Assembly (NCBI GenBank): GCA_035762175.1
Contig: DASTPP010000013.1
Coordinates: forward strand, 1-64,000
DNA length: 64,000 nucleotides
Direction of reading: 5' to 3'
From: DASTPP01 sp035762175
GTDB taxonomy: Bacteria; Myxococcota_A; Polyangia; Polyangiales; Polyangiaceae
The position numbers and the translations under genes were made by a program. The notes under the pieces are model-generated. The model had not been told where the DNA came from. It did not search any database and saw only the letters and a list, made by a program, of their open reading frames with translations. Of this stretch, positions 52,123-61,701 are shown in pieces. Position 1 is the stretch's first letter. The number at the start of each line of letters is the position of its first letter.

Positions 52123-52917
52123 TCAGAACGTGAGCGTGAGCGAGTTCTTGACCTCGGCGTCGTAGGGGCGAACCCCCGTCGGCGGGTCCGAGTCGTAGCG
52201 CAGCGTGAGCGACAGCTTCGAGGCGAGCGTCGGGGTGATCGCGAACGAGGCGGCCGCCTCGATCAGCGAGCGCGCGTCGGAGGGGGCGTCGATGCGGGGC
52301 TGCAGGTAGGCGGTGATGCCGGCCGTCATGACCTTGAGGTGCGCGTAGCTCAGGCTCAAATAGGTGCTCAGCCGGTGCGCCGACGTCTCCTCCGGGTCGT
52401 ACGAGTCGTCCTTGCGGTCGATGACCTCGTACTCGAACATGTACGCGAGGCCGACGAACGCGTGGAACGTCTCGGCCTCGTAGATCGCGTAGCGCGGGCC
52501 CGTGCCCCAGAGGTTTCGCACGCGCAGGCGCTGAAAGAGGTCGCTCTGCACCTGCGCGAAGGCCTCGTACCAGAGCCGCGGGGTGAGGTTGTAGTTGTAG
52601 CGGGCGTGGCCGAAGGCCCGCGCGATGGTCGTCCGGTCGTTGAAGCGGGCGAAGTCGCCCCGGCCGTAGACGAAGGCGAAGTGCGGCCCCGAGGCCGTGG
52701 CGACCTGCGCCGCGCCCCCGGCGACCACGCCCTCGACGTTGCCCACCGAGCCGTTCAGGCTCGCCTCGATCTGGGCCGCGACGGGCTTGGCGGCGAGCTT
52801 GGTGCGCAGGGGCTCGACGTTCGTCTGCGCCCGGCCCGGGCGGGGCGCGAGGGCGAGGCAGGCGAGCGCGGCGAGGGCGGCGGGGCGGGGGCACGCGGGG
52901 CGCATCGGCCCGCGCAC
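52123..52917 (-). CDS. DUF481-type outer-membrane protein
   Basis: This 264-residue protein has a signal peptide (start ATG 52917 or 52905) cut near RAQT. The rest is beta-rich with typical DUF481/YdiY landmarks: ASLNGSVGNVEGV at about 50, FARFNDRTTIARAFGHARYNYNLTPRLWYEAFAQVQ in parts near 90-125, NLWGTGPRYAIYE, and terminal NSLTLTF with a C-terminal Phe. It is probably a small outer-membrane barrel; in enterobacteria the family is salt-induced. It is divergent from the following helical protein gene. Confidence 0.75.
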   Translation of the reverse strand: MRGPMRPACPRPAALAALACLALAPRPGRAQTNVEPLRTKLAAKPVAAQIEASLNGSVGNVEGVVAGGAAQVATASGPHFAFVYGRGDFARFNDRTTIARAFGHARYNYNLTPRLWYEAFAQVQSDLFQRLRVRNLWGTGPRYAIYEAETFHAFVGLAYMFEYEVIDRKDDSYDPEETSAHRLSTYLSLSYAHLKVMTAGITAYLQPRIDAPSDARSLIEAAASFAITPTLASKLSLTLRYDSDPPTGVRPYDAEVKNSLTLTF

Positions 52918-53018
52918 GCTAGTGCCCTCGGCCCCGAAGCGCGCGGGTTTTTCGCCCCCGCCGGCGCCCGGCCCGGCCCTCGCCCCCGGGCGGCAAAGCG
53001 CGCTAGGGTGAGGCCGCC

Positions 53019-53915
53019 ATGCCCGGAGAGCGCCCCGTCCGCAACGAAGTCATCGCCCGCGCCCTCGACCAAGCGCTCGCCTCGGGCGACCGGCGCGTCG
53101 TGGCGCTGCTCGCGCACGCCGGCGGGGCGAGCGGGCCGCGGCCGAACGTCGAGCTCGCGGCCGCCGTCGGCGAAGAGCTCGCGCTCGCCGGGGGCCCCGG
53201 CGCCGACGCCCTGCTCGCCGACTTTCTCTCGTTCGGCGAGCGTAAGGCCCAGGGGCGCAGCGCCGAGGTGTTCTTGCCCTACGTCGCCGCCTTCGCCCTG
53301 GCGGCGCGCCTGCTGCGGGGCCGGGGCGTCGAGGGGGCGTGGCGCGAGCTGCACGGGCTCGCCGGCGACGGCCGCGCCCTCGTGCGCGAGGGCGTCGCGA
53401 CGGCGCTCACGCGCGCCGTGTCCTCGCGCCCGGCCCTGGCCGCCGAGTTCGTCGGCCGGGCCTCCGGCTGGACCGACGGCTTCTTGCACGCCGCCGTCGC
53501 CCTCGACCTTTTGGCGAGCAAGCCCTTTCTCGAGGCGCCCGCCGACCTCGAGGGGCTGCGCGCCCGGCTCGACGAGGCCATCGACCTGGCCGAGCACGCC
53601 CCCCGCTCGGCCGAGCGCAGCCAGGGCCGCCGCCGCCTGCTCGCCGCCATCGAAGAGGCGTTCGTGCCCCTGCTGCTGCGCCATCGCACCCTCGGCGCCT
53701 GGCTGACGGGCAAGTTGGGCACCCAGCAGCCCGAGCTGCGGGCCGCCTTCGAGGGCCTGGTCCAGCGCCTGAGCCGCGCCGGCGCGCCGCTCGACCTGCT
53801 CGAGCCGCTGCGGTCCGAACTCGACCGGACGGCCCCGCCGCGCCGCGACCCGACCACCTTCCGGGGCCCCACCCGGGGGCGCGGCCGCAAGGCCCAGGGG
53901 CGCTCGGCCCGCTGA
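53019..53915 (+). CDS. Helical repeat-like protein of unknown function
   Basis: This 298-residue, almost entirely helical protein has segments that look like HEAT repeats (ADALLADFLSFGERK, VFLPYVAAFALAARLLRG, LVREGVATALTRAV). It ends in a basic tail (FRGPTRGRGRKAQGRSAR) that may contact nucleic acid. There is no signal or membrane segment. HEAT-repeat DNA-repair proteins of the AlkD type come to mind, but I see no specific motif. It is followed by TerC after about 290 bp. Confidence 0.55.
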   Translation: MPGERPVRNEVIARALDQALASGDRRVVALLAHAGGASGPRPNVELAAAVGEELALAGGPGADALLADFLSFGERKAQGRSAEVFLPYVAAFALAARLLRGRGVEGAWRELHGLAGDGRALVREGVATALTRAVSSRPALAAEFVGRASGWTDGFLHAAVALDLLASKPFLEAPADLEGLRARLDEAIDLAEHAPRSAERSQGRRRLLAAIEEAFVPLLLRHRTLGAWLTGKLGTQQPELRAAFEGLVQRLSRAGAPLDLLEPLRSELDRTAPPRRDPTTFRGPTRGRGRKAQGRSAR

Positions 53916-54208
53916 GCGCCCCGCCGGGGGCCCGAGGCCGGGGCGTGCTCCGAGCAAGCGGCGTGCCTTCTCGGGGCCCCGCCCGGGGCGGGCGCACCCC
54001 CGTCCGGGGGCGGGCGCGCGAAATTGACTTGGCTTCGGGCGGGCGCTGGGGCGCGATACGGGCTAAAGACGCAGGCTCTCGAGAGGGGCGCCCGCCCGAG
54101 GGCGCAATCTTTCGCCCGGGCCCCAACCCCGGGGAGACCCGGCCCCCCCCGGGGGGTAGAAACCGATTGGCCAATCGGCGCCCGAGCACGTAACACTCCC
54201 TTTCGCCC

Positions 54209-55060
54209 ATGCCTCCGAACCTGTTCTCCGCGGAGACGCTCGGCACGCTCGTCACCCTGACGGCGCTCGAGACCGTCCTGGGGATCGACAACATCATCTT
54301 TTTGACGATCCTCGTCGGCAAGCTGCCCCGCGACCAGCAGGCGGCCGCCCGGCGGCTGGGCCTGGTGCTGGCGCTCGGCATGCGCATCTGCCTGCTGCTG
54401 ACGCTCTCGTGGCTGGCGAGCATGACCGCGCCCCTGTTCTCCGTGTTCGGCCGCGGGCTGTCGGGGCGCGACCTCGTCTTGCTGGTCGGCGGCGCCTTCC
54501 TGGCGATCAAGAGCGTCTGGGAGATCTACCACGGCGTCGAGGGCGAAGACGACGAGCCCGGCGTGCCCTCGTCGCGCGTGCCGCGGCGGCGCGCGCTCGG
54601 GCTCGTCCTCGTTCAGATCGTCCTGATGGACATCGTCTTCTCGCTCGACTCGGTCATCACCGCGGTCGGGCTCGCGCAGCACATCGCCGTCATGGTGACG
54701 GCGATGGTCCTGTCGATGCTCGTCATGCTCGGCTTCGCGCGCGCCATCGGCGAATTCGTCGAGACCCACCCGAGCATGAAGGTGCTCGCGCTGAGCTTCC
54801 TCGTGCTCGTCGGCGCCATCCTGGTCGGCGAGGGCACGGGCCGGCACGTCGACAAGTCGTACGTCTACGCCGCCATGGGCTTCGGCTTCGTCGTCGAGCT
54901 GCTCAACATTCGCATGCGGCGCCGCTCGGCCCAGGCCCGCGTGCCGCGCGAAGAGATCTTCACCGCGCTGCCGACCGCCCCCCGCCCCGAGCCCCCCCGC
55001 GCGGCCGCCCCCGAGCTGCCCGTGCCCAAGGCCGGCGGCGGCGGCGCCTCGCCGCGCTGA
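54209..55060 (+). CDS. TerC-family membrane protein
   Basis: This 283-residue integral membrane protein has the paired acidic motifs of TerC: LETVLGIDNIIFLTILV (about 20-36) and MDIVFSLDSVITAVGLA (about 145-161), with about seven helices, and a Pro-rich C-terminal tail outside the domain. TerC/Alx proteins export Mn2+ or help metallate secreted enzymes. The 290-bp leader does not show a convincing yybP-ykoY riboswitch. The tail (about 245-283) is extra to the family. Confidence 0.88.
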   Translation: MPPNLFSAETLGTLVTLTALETVLGIDNIIFLTILVGKLPRDQQAAARRLGLVLALGMRICLLLTLSWLASMTAPLFSVFGRGLSGRDLVLLVGGAFLAIKSVWEIYHGVEGEDDEPGVPSSRVPRRRALGLVLVQIVLMDIVFSLDSVITAVGLAQHIAVMVTAMVLSMLVMLGFARAIGEFVETHPSMKVLALSFLVLVGAILVGEGTGRHVDKSYVYAAMGFGFVVELLNIRMRRRSAQARVPREEIFTALPTAPRPEPPRAAAPELPVPKAGGGGASPR

Positions 55061-55121
55061 GCGGCCCCGCGCGCCCCCCGCCCGAGGCCAGCGGGCCGCC
55101 CGGCCGCCGGCCGACCCGGGC

Positions 55122-55484
55122 TCAGCGCCCGCTCGGGCGAAGGGCGCCGCTCGAAGGCCGCCCGGCGACCTCGCCCGCCGGCGGCCGCCGCAGCCGGGCC
55201 CCCGCCCGCCGCAACGCCACCCGCAGCGCCTCGGCCGCGTGCCCCGACATCAGCCGCAGCCCCGCCTCGGTCGACGCCTCGCTGTCGCCGGCGAGCACGC
55301 GCAGGACCCCCGCGAGGGCGAGCCGCCGGTCGGCCCGCGCGCCCAGCCCCGCGCGCCAGTCGGCGCCGCCGCGCGCGAGCTCGTCGGCGGCCAAGATCCG
55401 AAGATCGCGGCTGCTCCGGCCCCGCGTCAGCCGCGCCCCGGCCCGCACGTAACGCTCCGCCCGCCTCGCGGTCTCGTCCGCCAT
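55122..55484 (-). CDS. Small hypothetical protein
   Basis: This 120-residue, Ala/Arg-rich helical protein starts at ATG 55484 (MADETARRAERYVRAGARL). The frame is open upstream but reads antisense to the DJ-1 gene. No family was recognised. It is convergent with terC. Divergent from it is the DJ-1/PfpI lipoprotein gene, so its promoter would share the 55485-55715 interval with the operator there. Confidence 0.5.
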   Translation of the reverse strand: MADETARRAERYVRAGARLTRGRSSRDLRILAADELARGGADWRAGLGARADRRLALAGVLRVLAGDSEASTEAGLRLMSGHAAEALRVALRRAGARLRRPPAGEVAGRPSSGALRPSGR

Positions 55485-55639
55485 GCCCCCGCGCCTAGCA
55501 CGTCGCCGCCCGCCGGCGAAAAAAACGGCGGGCCCCCGCCCCTCGGCCGGGCGCCCGCCACGCCGGCGAGCGCCCGCCACGCCGAGCCGGCGAGCGGCCG
55601 CCGCGCCGACGCGGCGCGCCCGAGCGTCACGAGCCCCAT

Positions 55640-55658
55640 TTGTACTTTCGCAGTACAA
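55640..55658. promoter_or_regulatory. Perfect inverted repeat, probable operator (HxlR/MarR-like)
   Basis: TTGTACT and AGTACAA flank a 5-base centre (TTCGC). The site is AT-rich in a very GC-rich region and lies 57 bp upstream of the DJ-1/PfpI gene. GTACT...AGTAC dyads are the usual operators of HxlR-family redox or electrophile regulators, which often control such detoxifying genes. No regulator gene of this kind is in the window. Confidence 0.6.
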
Positions 55659-55715
55659 GTCATGCGACGCGGCCGCGGCTACCGCGCCCGCCCCGCCGCC
55701 CGCACACTCTCGCCC

Positions 55716-56489
55716 ATGAAGCGACGGACCTTCGCGGCCCTCTTCGCGCTGGCGGCCCTGCCCGCCTGCGCGGGTCGGGTCCGCCCTCACCGCCCGCTGA
55801 AAGGGACCACTGCCATGCCGAAGCGCGCTCTTATCGTCGTCACCAACCACGATCGCCTGGGGGACACGGGCAAGCCCACCGGGGCCTACCTGGCGGAGAT
55901 CGCCCACCCGCACGAGGTGCTGCGCAAGGCCGGCGTCCTCGTCGACTTCGCGTCGCCGAAGGGCGGGCGCGTGCCGCTCGACGGCGTCGACCGCAAGGAC
56001 CCGATCAACGCCGCCTTCCTCGACGACGCGGCCCTGGTGGCGCGGCTGAACAACAGCCTGCGCGCCGACCGGGTCGAGCCGGGCAACTACGACGCCATCT
56101 TCTACGCCGGCGGCCACGGCACCATGTGGGACTTCCCCGACGAGCCCGCGCTCGCGCGCGCCGCCGCCGCCATCTACGAGCGCGGCGGCGTGGTCGCGGC
56201 CGTCTGCCACGGCCCGGTGGGCCTGGTCAACATCAAGCTCTCGTCCGGCGACTGGCTCGTCGCCGGCAAGGACGTCGCCGCCTTCACCAACGAAGAAGAG
56301 CGCGCCGTCGGCCTCGCCGAGGTCGTGCCCTTCCTGCTCGCCGACCGGCTCGTCGAGCGGGGCGCGCGCCACCACCCGGCGCCGAAGTTCCAGGCCAACG
56401 TCGTCGTGAGCGAGCGCCTGGTGACGGGGCAGAACCCCGCCTCGGCCCGCGGCGTCGCCGAGAAGGTGGCCGAGCTGCTCGCGCGCTGA
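55716..56489 (+). CDS. DJ-1/PfpI family (type 1 glutamine amidotransferase-like) lipoprotein
   Basis: This 257-residue protein starts at ATG 55716, with a signal peptide ending in a lipobox-like LPAC; a start at ATG 55815 would give a cytoplasmic form. It has the DJ-1/Hsp31 landmarks AIFYAGGHGTMWDFPD (about 125-140) and AAVCHGPVGLV with the nucleophile Cys (about 165), and LVTGQNPASA. The family includes glyoxalase III/Hsp31-type chaperones that detoxify methylglyoxal. The upstream inverted repeat suggests regulated, stress-induced expression. An outer-membrane-anchored DJ-1 protein is unusual. Confidence 0.8.
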   Translation: MKRRTFAALFALAALPACAGRVRPHRPLKGTTAMPKRALIVVTNHDRLGDTGKPTGAYLAEIAHPHEVLRKAGVLVDFASPKGGRVPLDGVDRKDPINAAFLDDAALVARLNNSLRADRVEPGNYDAIFYAGGHGTMWDFPDEPALARAAAAIYERGGVVAAVCHGPVGLVNIKLSSGDWLVAGKDVAAFTNEEERAVGLAEVVPFLLADRLVERGARHHPAPKFQANVVVSERLVTGQNPASARGVAEKVAELLAR

Positions 56490-56507
56490 GCGCGCCGGCC
56501 GCCGGGG

Positions 56508-57506
56508 TCAGCGCCGCGCGACCGCGCCCGGGCCCTCGCGCCCGAGCCGGTAGTGCGCGTCGATCGCCGCGGGCGACAGGGCCTTGGGGTAGACGGCGAA
56601 CTCGTCGATGACCCCCTTGAAGCGCGGGGTGTCGGGGCCCTCGCCGAGCCGGAAGACCGAGTCGAGGGTCAGGGCCGCGAAGGGCGCTTCGAGCGTGTCG
56701 ATGAACTCGCCGTTGGCGTAGAGCTTGGCCCCCGCCATGCCGTCGTAGGTGACGGCCACGTACGTGAAGTCGGTGGCCGGCGGCGGCGGCGCCGAGACGG
56801 CGAAGATCTCGACCGAGCCGAGCGGCTCGAAGGCGAAGCTCAGCCCGCTCGAGCGCACGGTGAAGTAATAACCCTCGTAGCCGCCCGAGCCCGCCGCCTC
56901 GCCGATGTACTTCGAGAAGAGCTTCGGGAAGTCGGCCGACAGCGGCGCGTCGGGCTTGAGCCAGGCCTCGATGGTGAAAGGCGACGCGGGGATGAAGTCG
57001 AAGGCGTCGCCGAGCGAGACGCTCGAGTCGACGAAGCGCGCGGCGGCGCTCGGATCGCCCGCGAGCGCGCCCGCGACGCTCTCGAGCGGCGCGCCGTCGA
57101 CGACCCCCGGCGGGGCCCCGTCGACGGCGCTGAGGACCTGGCCCCCGCTCAGATCGCCGTCGAAGCGGTAGTACGCGACGGGCGCGTCGGCGAGCACGAT
57201 CTCGGCGTAGCCCGGCGGCGGCGGGCTGCCGCCGCTGCCCGCCGCGCCGCCTCCCGCGCCCGCCGAGCCCCCAGAGCCCCCGGAGCCCCCAGAGCCCCCG
57301 GAGCCCCCCGCGCCCTTCGCCCCCGCCGCGCCCGCCAGGCCCCCGCGCCCGCCGCCGCCCGCCGGCGCCCCGCCGGCCCCGCCGCCGCCGGCCTCGTCGT
57401 CGGGCCCGGCCTCGAGCCGCCCCCAGTCGAGCGACAGCGAGCAGGCGCCGAGCGCCAGCAACGCGAGGCAGGCCATCGGGGCGTGGGTTCGGCGGGCAGG
57501 GGCCAT
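56508..57506 (-). CDS. LamG-like (concanavalin-fold) lipoprotein
   Basis: This 332-residue protein has a lipobox signal (LALLALGAC; alternative start ATG 57476). A Gly/Ser/Ala linker (about 40-95, GGSGGSGG) leads to a LamG/concanavalin-like domain: APVAYYRFDGDLSGG, FTIEAWLKPD, FTYVAVTYDGMAGAKLYANGEFID and FKGVIDEFAVYPKALSPAAIDAHY. It probably binds glycans or surface polymers outside the outer membrane. It overlaps the runaway end of the PEGA gene by about 360 bp; without that run-on the gap is 22 bp. Confidence 0.85.
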   Translation of the reverse strand: MAPARRTHAPMACLALLALGACSLSLDWGRLEAGPDDEAGGGGAGGAPAGGGGRGGLAGAAGAKGAGGSGGSGGSGGSGGSAGAGGGAAGSGGSPPPPGYAEIVLADAPVAYYRFDGDLSGGQVLSAVDGAPPGVVDGAPLESVAGALAGDPSAAARFVDSSVSLGDAFDFIPASPFTIEAWLKPDAPLSADFPKLFSKYIGEAAGSGGYEGYYFTVRSSGLSFAFEPLGSVEIFAVSAPPPPATDFTYVAVTYDGMAGAKLYANGEFIDTLEAPFAALTLDSVFRLGEGPDTPRFKGVIDEFAVYPKALSPAAIDAHYRLGREGPGAVARR

Positions 57507-58474
57507 CGGTCGCTCGCGGGCAAGGGGGCTAAGAACGTGCGCCACACCGTCAGGCTGCCCCCGCCGGGCAGCGGGCGCAGGTCGAAGGACATGGCCGACG
57601 ACGAAGGCGGCGGGCCCGCGTCGCGCGGGCGAAAGAAGAGGTAAGCGGCCGCCCCGAGCGCGACGACGCCCACGCCGAGCGACAGGTCGGCCAAGACGGC
57701 GCGCTGCTTGGCCGAATCGACCCGGTCGGTCGAGCACGAGGGGCTGCAGCTCTTCTCGAGATCGCTGTACGAGCTGCGCGCCGAGAGCCCGAGCACGCCG
57801 AAGCCCACGAGCCCCGCGACGCCCACGCCGCCCAGCACGTACGCGAGCGTGGGGGGGCCCGGCGAGGGCGCCGGCTCGGCCGGCTTCGGCGCCGAGCGGG
57901 GGGCCTCGGCGGGCTTCGCCGGCGCCTCCGGCTCGAGCGAGACGTCGAGCAGGCGCGTCTTCTGGCCCTCGTAGAGCACGACCTCGCGCCGCAGCGTCGG
58001 CCCCGACGGGCGCGCGATCTCGAAGACGTGCGGGCCCGGGTTCACCTCGGCGGCCAGGCCCGAGCGCAGCCCCTCGAAGGGCTTGCCGTCGAGCGTGACC
58101 GTGGCGTCGACGACCTCGCGGCCCGAGGCGTCGAGCACCCGCAAGAGCACCGAGGGCACCGCCGCCTCGAGCTCCCTGGCCCAGACCGCGCACTCTTTCT
58201 GGGTGATGGCGGGGCAGACCTCGCGCGCGCACGCCTTCGCCTCGCGCCGGGCCTCGATGAGCTTGCCCGCGAGCCGCTGCTGCTGCACCTCGACGAACGA
58301 GTCGGCGCAGGCCTGCTTGACCGAGGGCTTGGGCTTGGCCGCGGGCGCCGGCGAGGCGCCGAGCAGCGAGGCGAGCGCCGCGAGCGCCGCGGCCCGGCGG
58401 CGGCGCGGCGGGCGCGCCCCTCTCTCGCGCGGCGATGGGGGCGCCCGGCCGGCGCGTGGTTGCCTTAGAGGCAT
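57149..58474 (-). CDS. PEGA-domain protein with signal peptide (3' end runs on)
   Basis: The start ATG 58474 overlaps the kinase stop by 10 bp. A basic leader and signal peptide end near SPAPAAKP. The middle holds a PEGA domain (VLLRVLDASGREVVDATVTLDGK at about 100-125, VNPGPHVFEI). A transmembrane helix (LAYVLGGVGVAGLVGFGVLGL) and a second hydrophobic stretch lie near 230-295. Protein-like sequence ends at SLTVWRTF (about 314). The frame then continues without stop into the LamG gene as nonsense; a TAG sits one base out of frame at 57529-57531. A single-base insertion in that position would explain it. It is probably co-regulated with the kinase. Confidence 0.7.
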   Translation of the reverse strand: MPLRQPRAGRAPPSPRERGARPPRRRRAAALAALASLLGASPAPAAKPKPSVKQACADSFVEVQQQRLAGKLIEARREAKACAREVCPAITQKECAVWARELEAAVPSVLLRVLDASGREVVDATVTLDGKPFEGLRSGLAAEVNPGPHVFEIARPSGPTLRREVVLYEGQKTRLLDVSLEPEAPAKPAEAPRSAPKPAEPAPSPGPPTLAYVLGGVGVAGLVGFGVLGLSARSSYSDLEKSCSPSCSTDRVDSAKQRAVLADLSLGVGVVALGAAAYLFFRPRDAGPPPSSSAMSFDLRPLPGGGSLTVWRTFLAPLPASDRWPLPAEPTPRWPASRCWRSAPARCRSTGGGSRPGPTTRPAAAGPAGRRRAAAGAGAWRARRGRRARGAPGALGAPGALGARRAREAARRAAAAARRRRATPRSCSPTRPSRTTASTAI

Positions 58475-60141
58475 TGCGGCTTGATGCGGCGAATCCCGGC
58501 GGCGTCGTACGTAAAGGGTGGGTCGCACGTGGCGTTGGTGCCCGGGCCTTGCTTCGCCGGCGGCTTCGGCTTCGGCGGGGGCGGCGGGGGCGTCGCCGAC
58601 TTTCGGGGCTGTGCGGGCGACGCGGGCGGCGCGGGCTGGGCGCTCGGGGGGCTCGCCGCCGTGCGCGCGGAAGCGCCCGGCGCGGCGCCCGAGCCCGTAG
58701 AAGTCGGCTTCACGGGCGGCGCGGCCGCGGCCGGCTCGGGGGGCGGCGGCGCCACGGCCAGCTCGGACGACAGGGGGCGAGCGGCGGACGCCTTCGGAAT
58801 GGCGTTCTCGAGGGGGAGGTTGCCCTGCCAAAAATGCGCCAGGCCCGCCCCCATGGCGACCGAGGCGGCGAGCCCGATGGCGAAGAGCGGCAGCCCCGGC
58901 CCCGAGCGCTGGGCGGGCCCGAGCGCGGGTTGCGAAGAGAGCCCGCGCAGGGTCATGCCCCGGGAGGGCGCGTCGGCGATGGCGAAGGCCGCCGGGGGCG
59001 CCCCGTCGCTCGACTCGGGCCCGCGCGCCTCGGGGGGCGGCGGGGGCTGCGCGACCGGGGGCGTCGGAGCGGGCTGGGGGCTCGGCGCCAAAACGAGCGT
59101 CTTGGCGCTCGAGGGCGGGTCGGCGGCCGGCGCCGGGGCCGGGGCCGGGTGCACGCCGGACGTCATCACGGCCTCGGCGCGCGCGAGGATCGCCGCGTTC
59201 ACGGCGAGCGGCTCGGCGGCGAGCGCGCGCACCCAGGCGCCCACGTCTTCGTGCGAGGCGAGCTCGATGGCGCCCTTGAGGTCGCGGGCGAACGAGCGGG
59301 CGTCGGGGTGGCGCTGGTCGGGGTCGCGGGCGAGCGCGCGCTCGACGATGGCGGCGAGCGCGGGCGGCGCGTCGGGCCGGAGCTGCCGCAGCGCCCGCGG
59401 CGGCTGCATCAAGATGTTCGAGAGGGTCTCTTGTTCGGTCTGGCCGGCGAAGAGGTACTGGCCGGTCGCGAGCTCCCAAAAGATGACGGCGGCCGAATAC
59501 AGGTCGGACCGCCGGTCGGCCGGCTGCCCGTTGACGTACTCGGGCGCGACGTAGGCGAGCTTGCCCTTGATGCGCTGGTCGCCCGTGTAATTCTGCCGGC
59601 TCGTGGCCTTGGCCACGCCGAAGTCGAGCACGCGCGAGAGCCCGTCGACCCCGACGAGCACGTTCTGCGGGCTGACGTCGCGGTGCACGATGCCGAGCGG
59701 CTGGCCCCGCTCGTCTTTCGCCTCGTGCGCGGCGTGCAGCCCCTCGAGCAGGTCGGCCACGACCCGCGCGACGATGCCGACGGGCGGCAGGTGGTGCATC
59801 ACCCCCGCCTGGCGCGCCAGCTCGGCCAGCGACGCGCCCTCGACGTACTCCATCACGTGGGCGACCTCGCCCCCCTCGTCGATGACGTCGAGCGTCGGCA
59901 CCACGTTCAGGTGCCGCACCCGCGCCGCCAGCCGCGCCTCCTCGAGGAACATCGCCGCGAACTCGGCGTCCCGCGCCAGGTGCGGGTGCGGGCGCTTGAT
60001 CGCCACCGTCCGCCGGAAGCCCTCGGGCCCGTTCAGCTTGCCCACGTACACCGTGGCCATGCCGCCCCAGGCGATCGCATCGAGCAGCACGTAGCGCCCG
60101 AGGCGCATCGGCTGCGTGGGCGCGCCCGCTCGTTCGGCCAT
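58465..60141 (-). CDS. PknB-type membrane Ser/Thr protein kinase
   Basis: This 558-residue protein has a standard kinase domain at 15-290: AWGGMATVYVG (Gly loop), VAIKR (Lys 49), IVHRDVSPQNVLVG, VLDFGVAKA, and AYVAPEYVNGQPADRRSDLYS. A Pro/Ala-rich region follows, one transmembrane helix (LPLFAIGLAASVAMGAGLAHF, about 405-425), and a Pro-rich periplasmic tail ending CDPPFTYDAAGIRRIKPQC. Its stop overlaps the PEGA gene's ATG, so the two are translationally coupled, a recurring kinase/PEGA pairing in Polyangia. Start ATG 60141 is chosen so the kinase domain begins near residue 15. Confidence 0.92.
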   Translation of the reverse strand: MAERAGAPTQPMRLGRYVLLDAIAWGGMATVYVGKLNGPEGFRRTVAIKRPHPHLARDAEFAAMFLEEARLAARVRHLNVVPTLDVIDEGGEVAHVMEYVEGASLAELARQAGVMHHLPPVGIVARVVADLLEGLHAAHEAKDERGQPLGIVHRDVSPQNVLVGVDGLSRVLDFGVAKATSRQNYTGDQRIKGKLAYVAPEYVNGQPADRRSDLYSAAVIFWELATGQYLFAGQTEQETLSNILMQPPRALRQLRPDAPPALAAIVERALARDPDQRHPDARSFARDLKGAIELASHEDVGAWVRALAAEPLAVNAAILARAEAVMTSGVHPAPAPAPAADPPSSAKTLVLAPSPQPAPTPPVAQPPPPPEARGPESSDGAPPAAFAIADAPSRGMTLRGLSSQPALGPAQRSGPGLPLFAIGLAASVAMGAGLAHFWQGNLPLENAIPKASAARPLSSELAVAPPPPEPAAAAPPVKPTSTGSGAAPGASARTAASPPSAQPAPPASPAQPRKSATPPPPPPKPKPPAKQGPGTNATCDPPFTYDAAGIRRIKPQCL

Positions 60142-60214
60142 CGGGGCGAGCTTACATCGCCTTCGCCCCACCGTCAGCCCCCGGGGCTCGGGGGCGTCGG
60201 GCGGGTGCAAAAAT

Positions 60215-61660
<1,446 letters not shown>

Positions 61661-61701
61661 GGGCTCTGGGGGGGTGGGTCGGTCGCGGGACGCGTCGTCG
61701 G

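Noticed and set aside
53916..54208. Possible yybP-ykoY manganese riboswitch upstream of terC
   Set aside because: The leader is GC-rich with hairpins but I could not find the conserved loop sequences of this riboswitch class.
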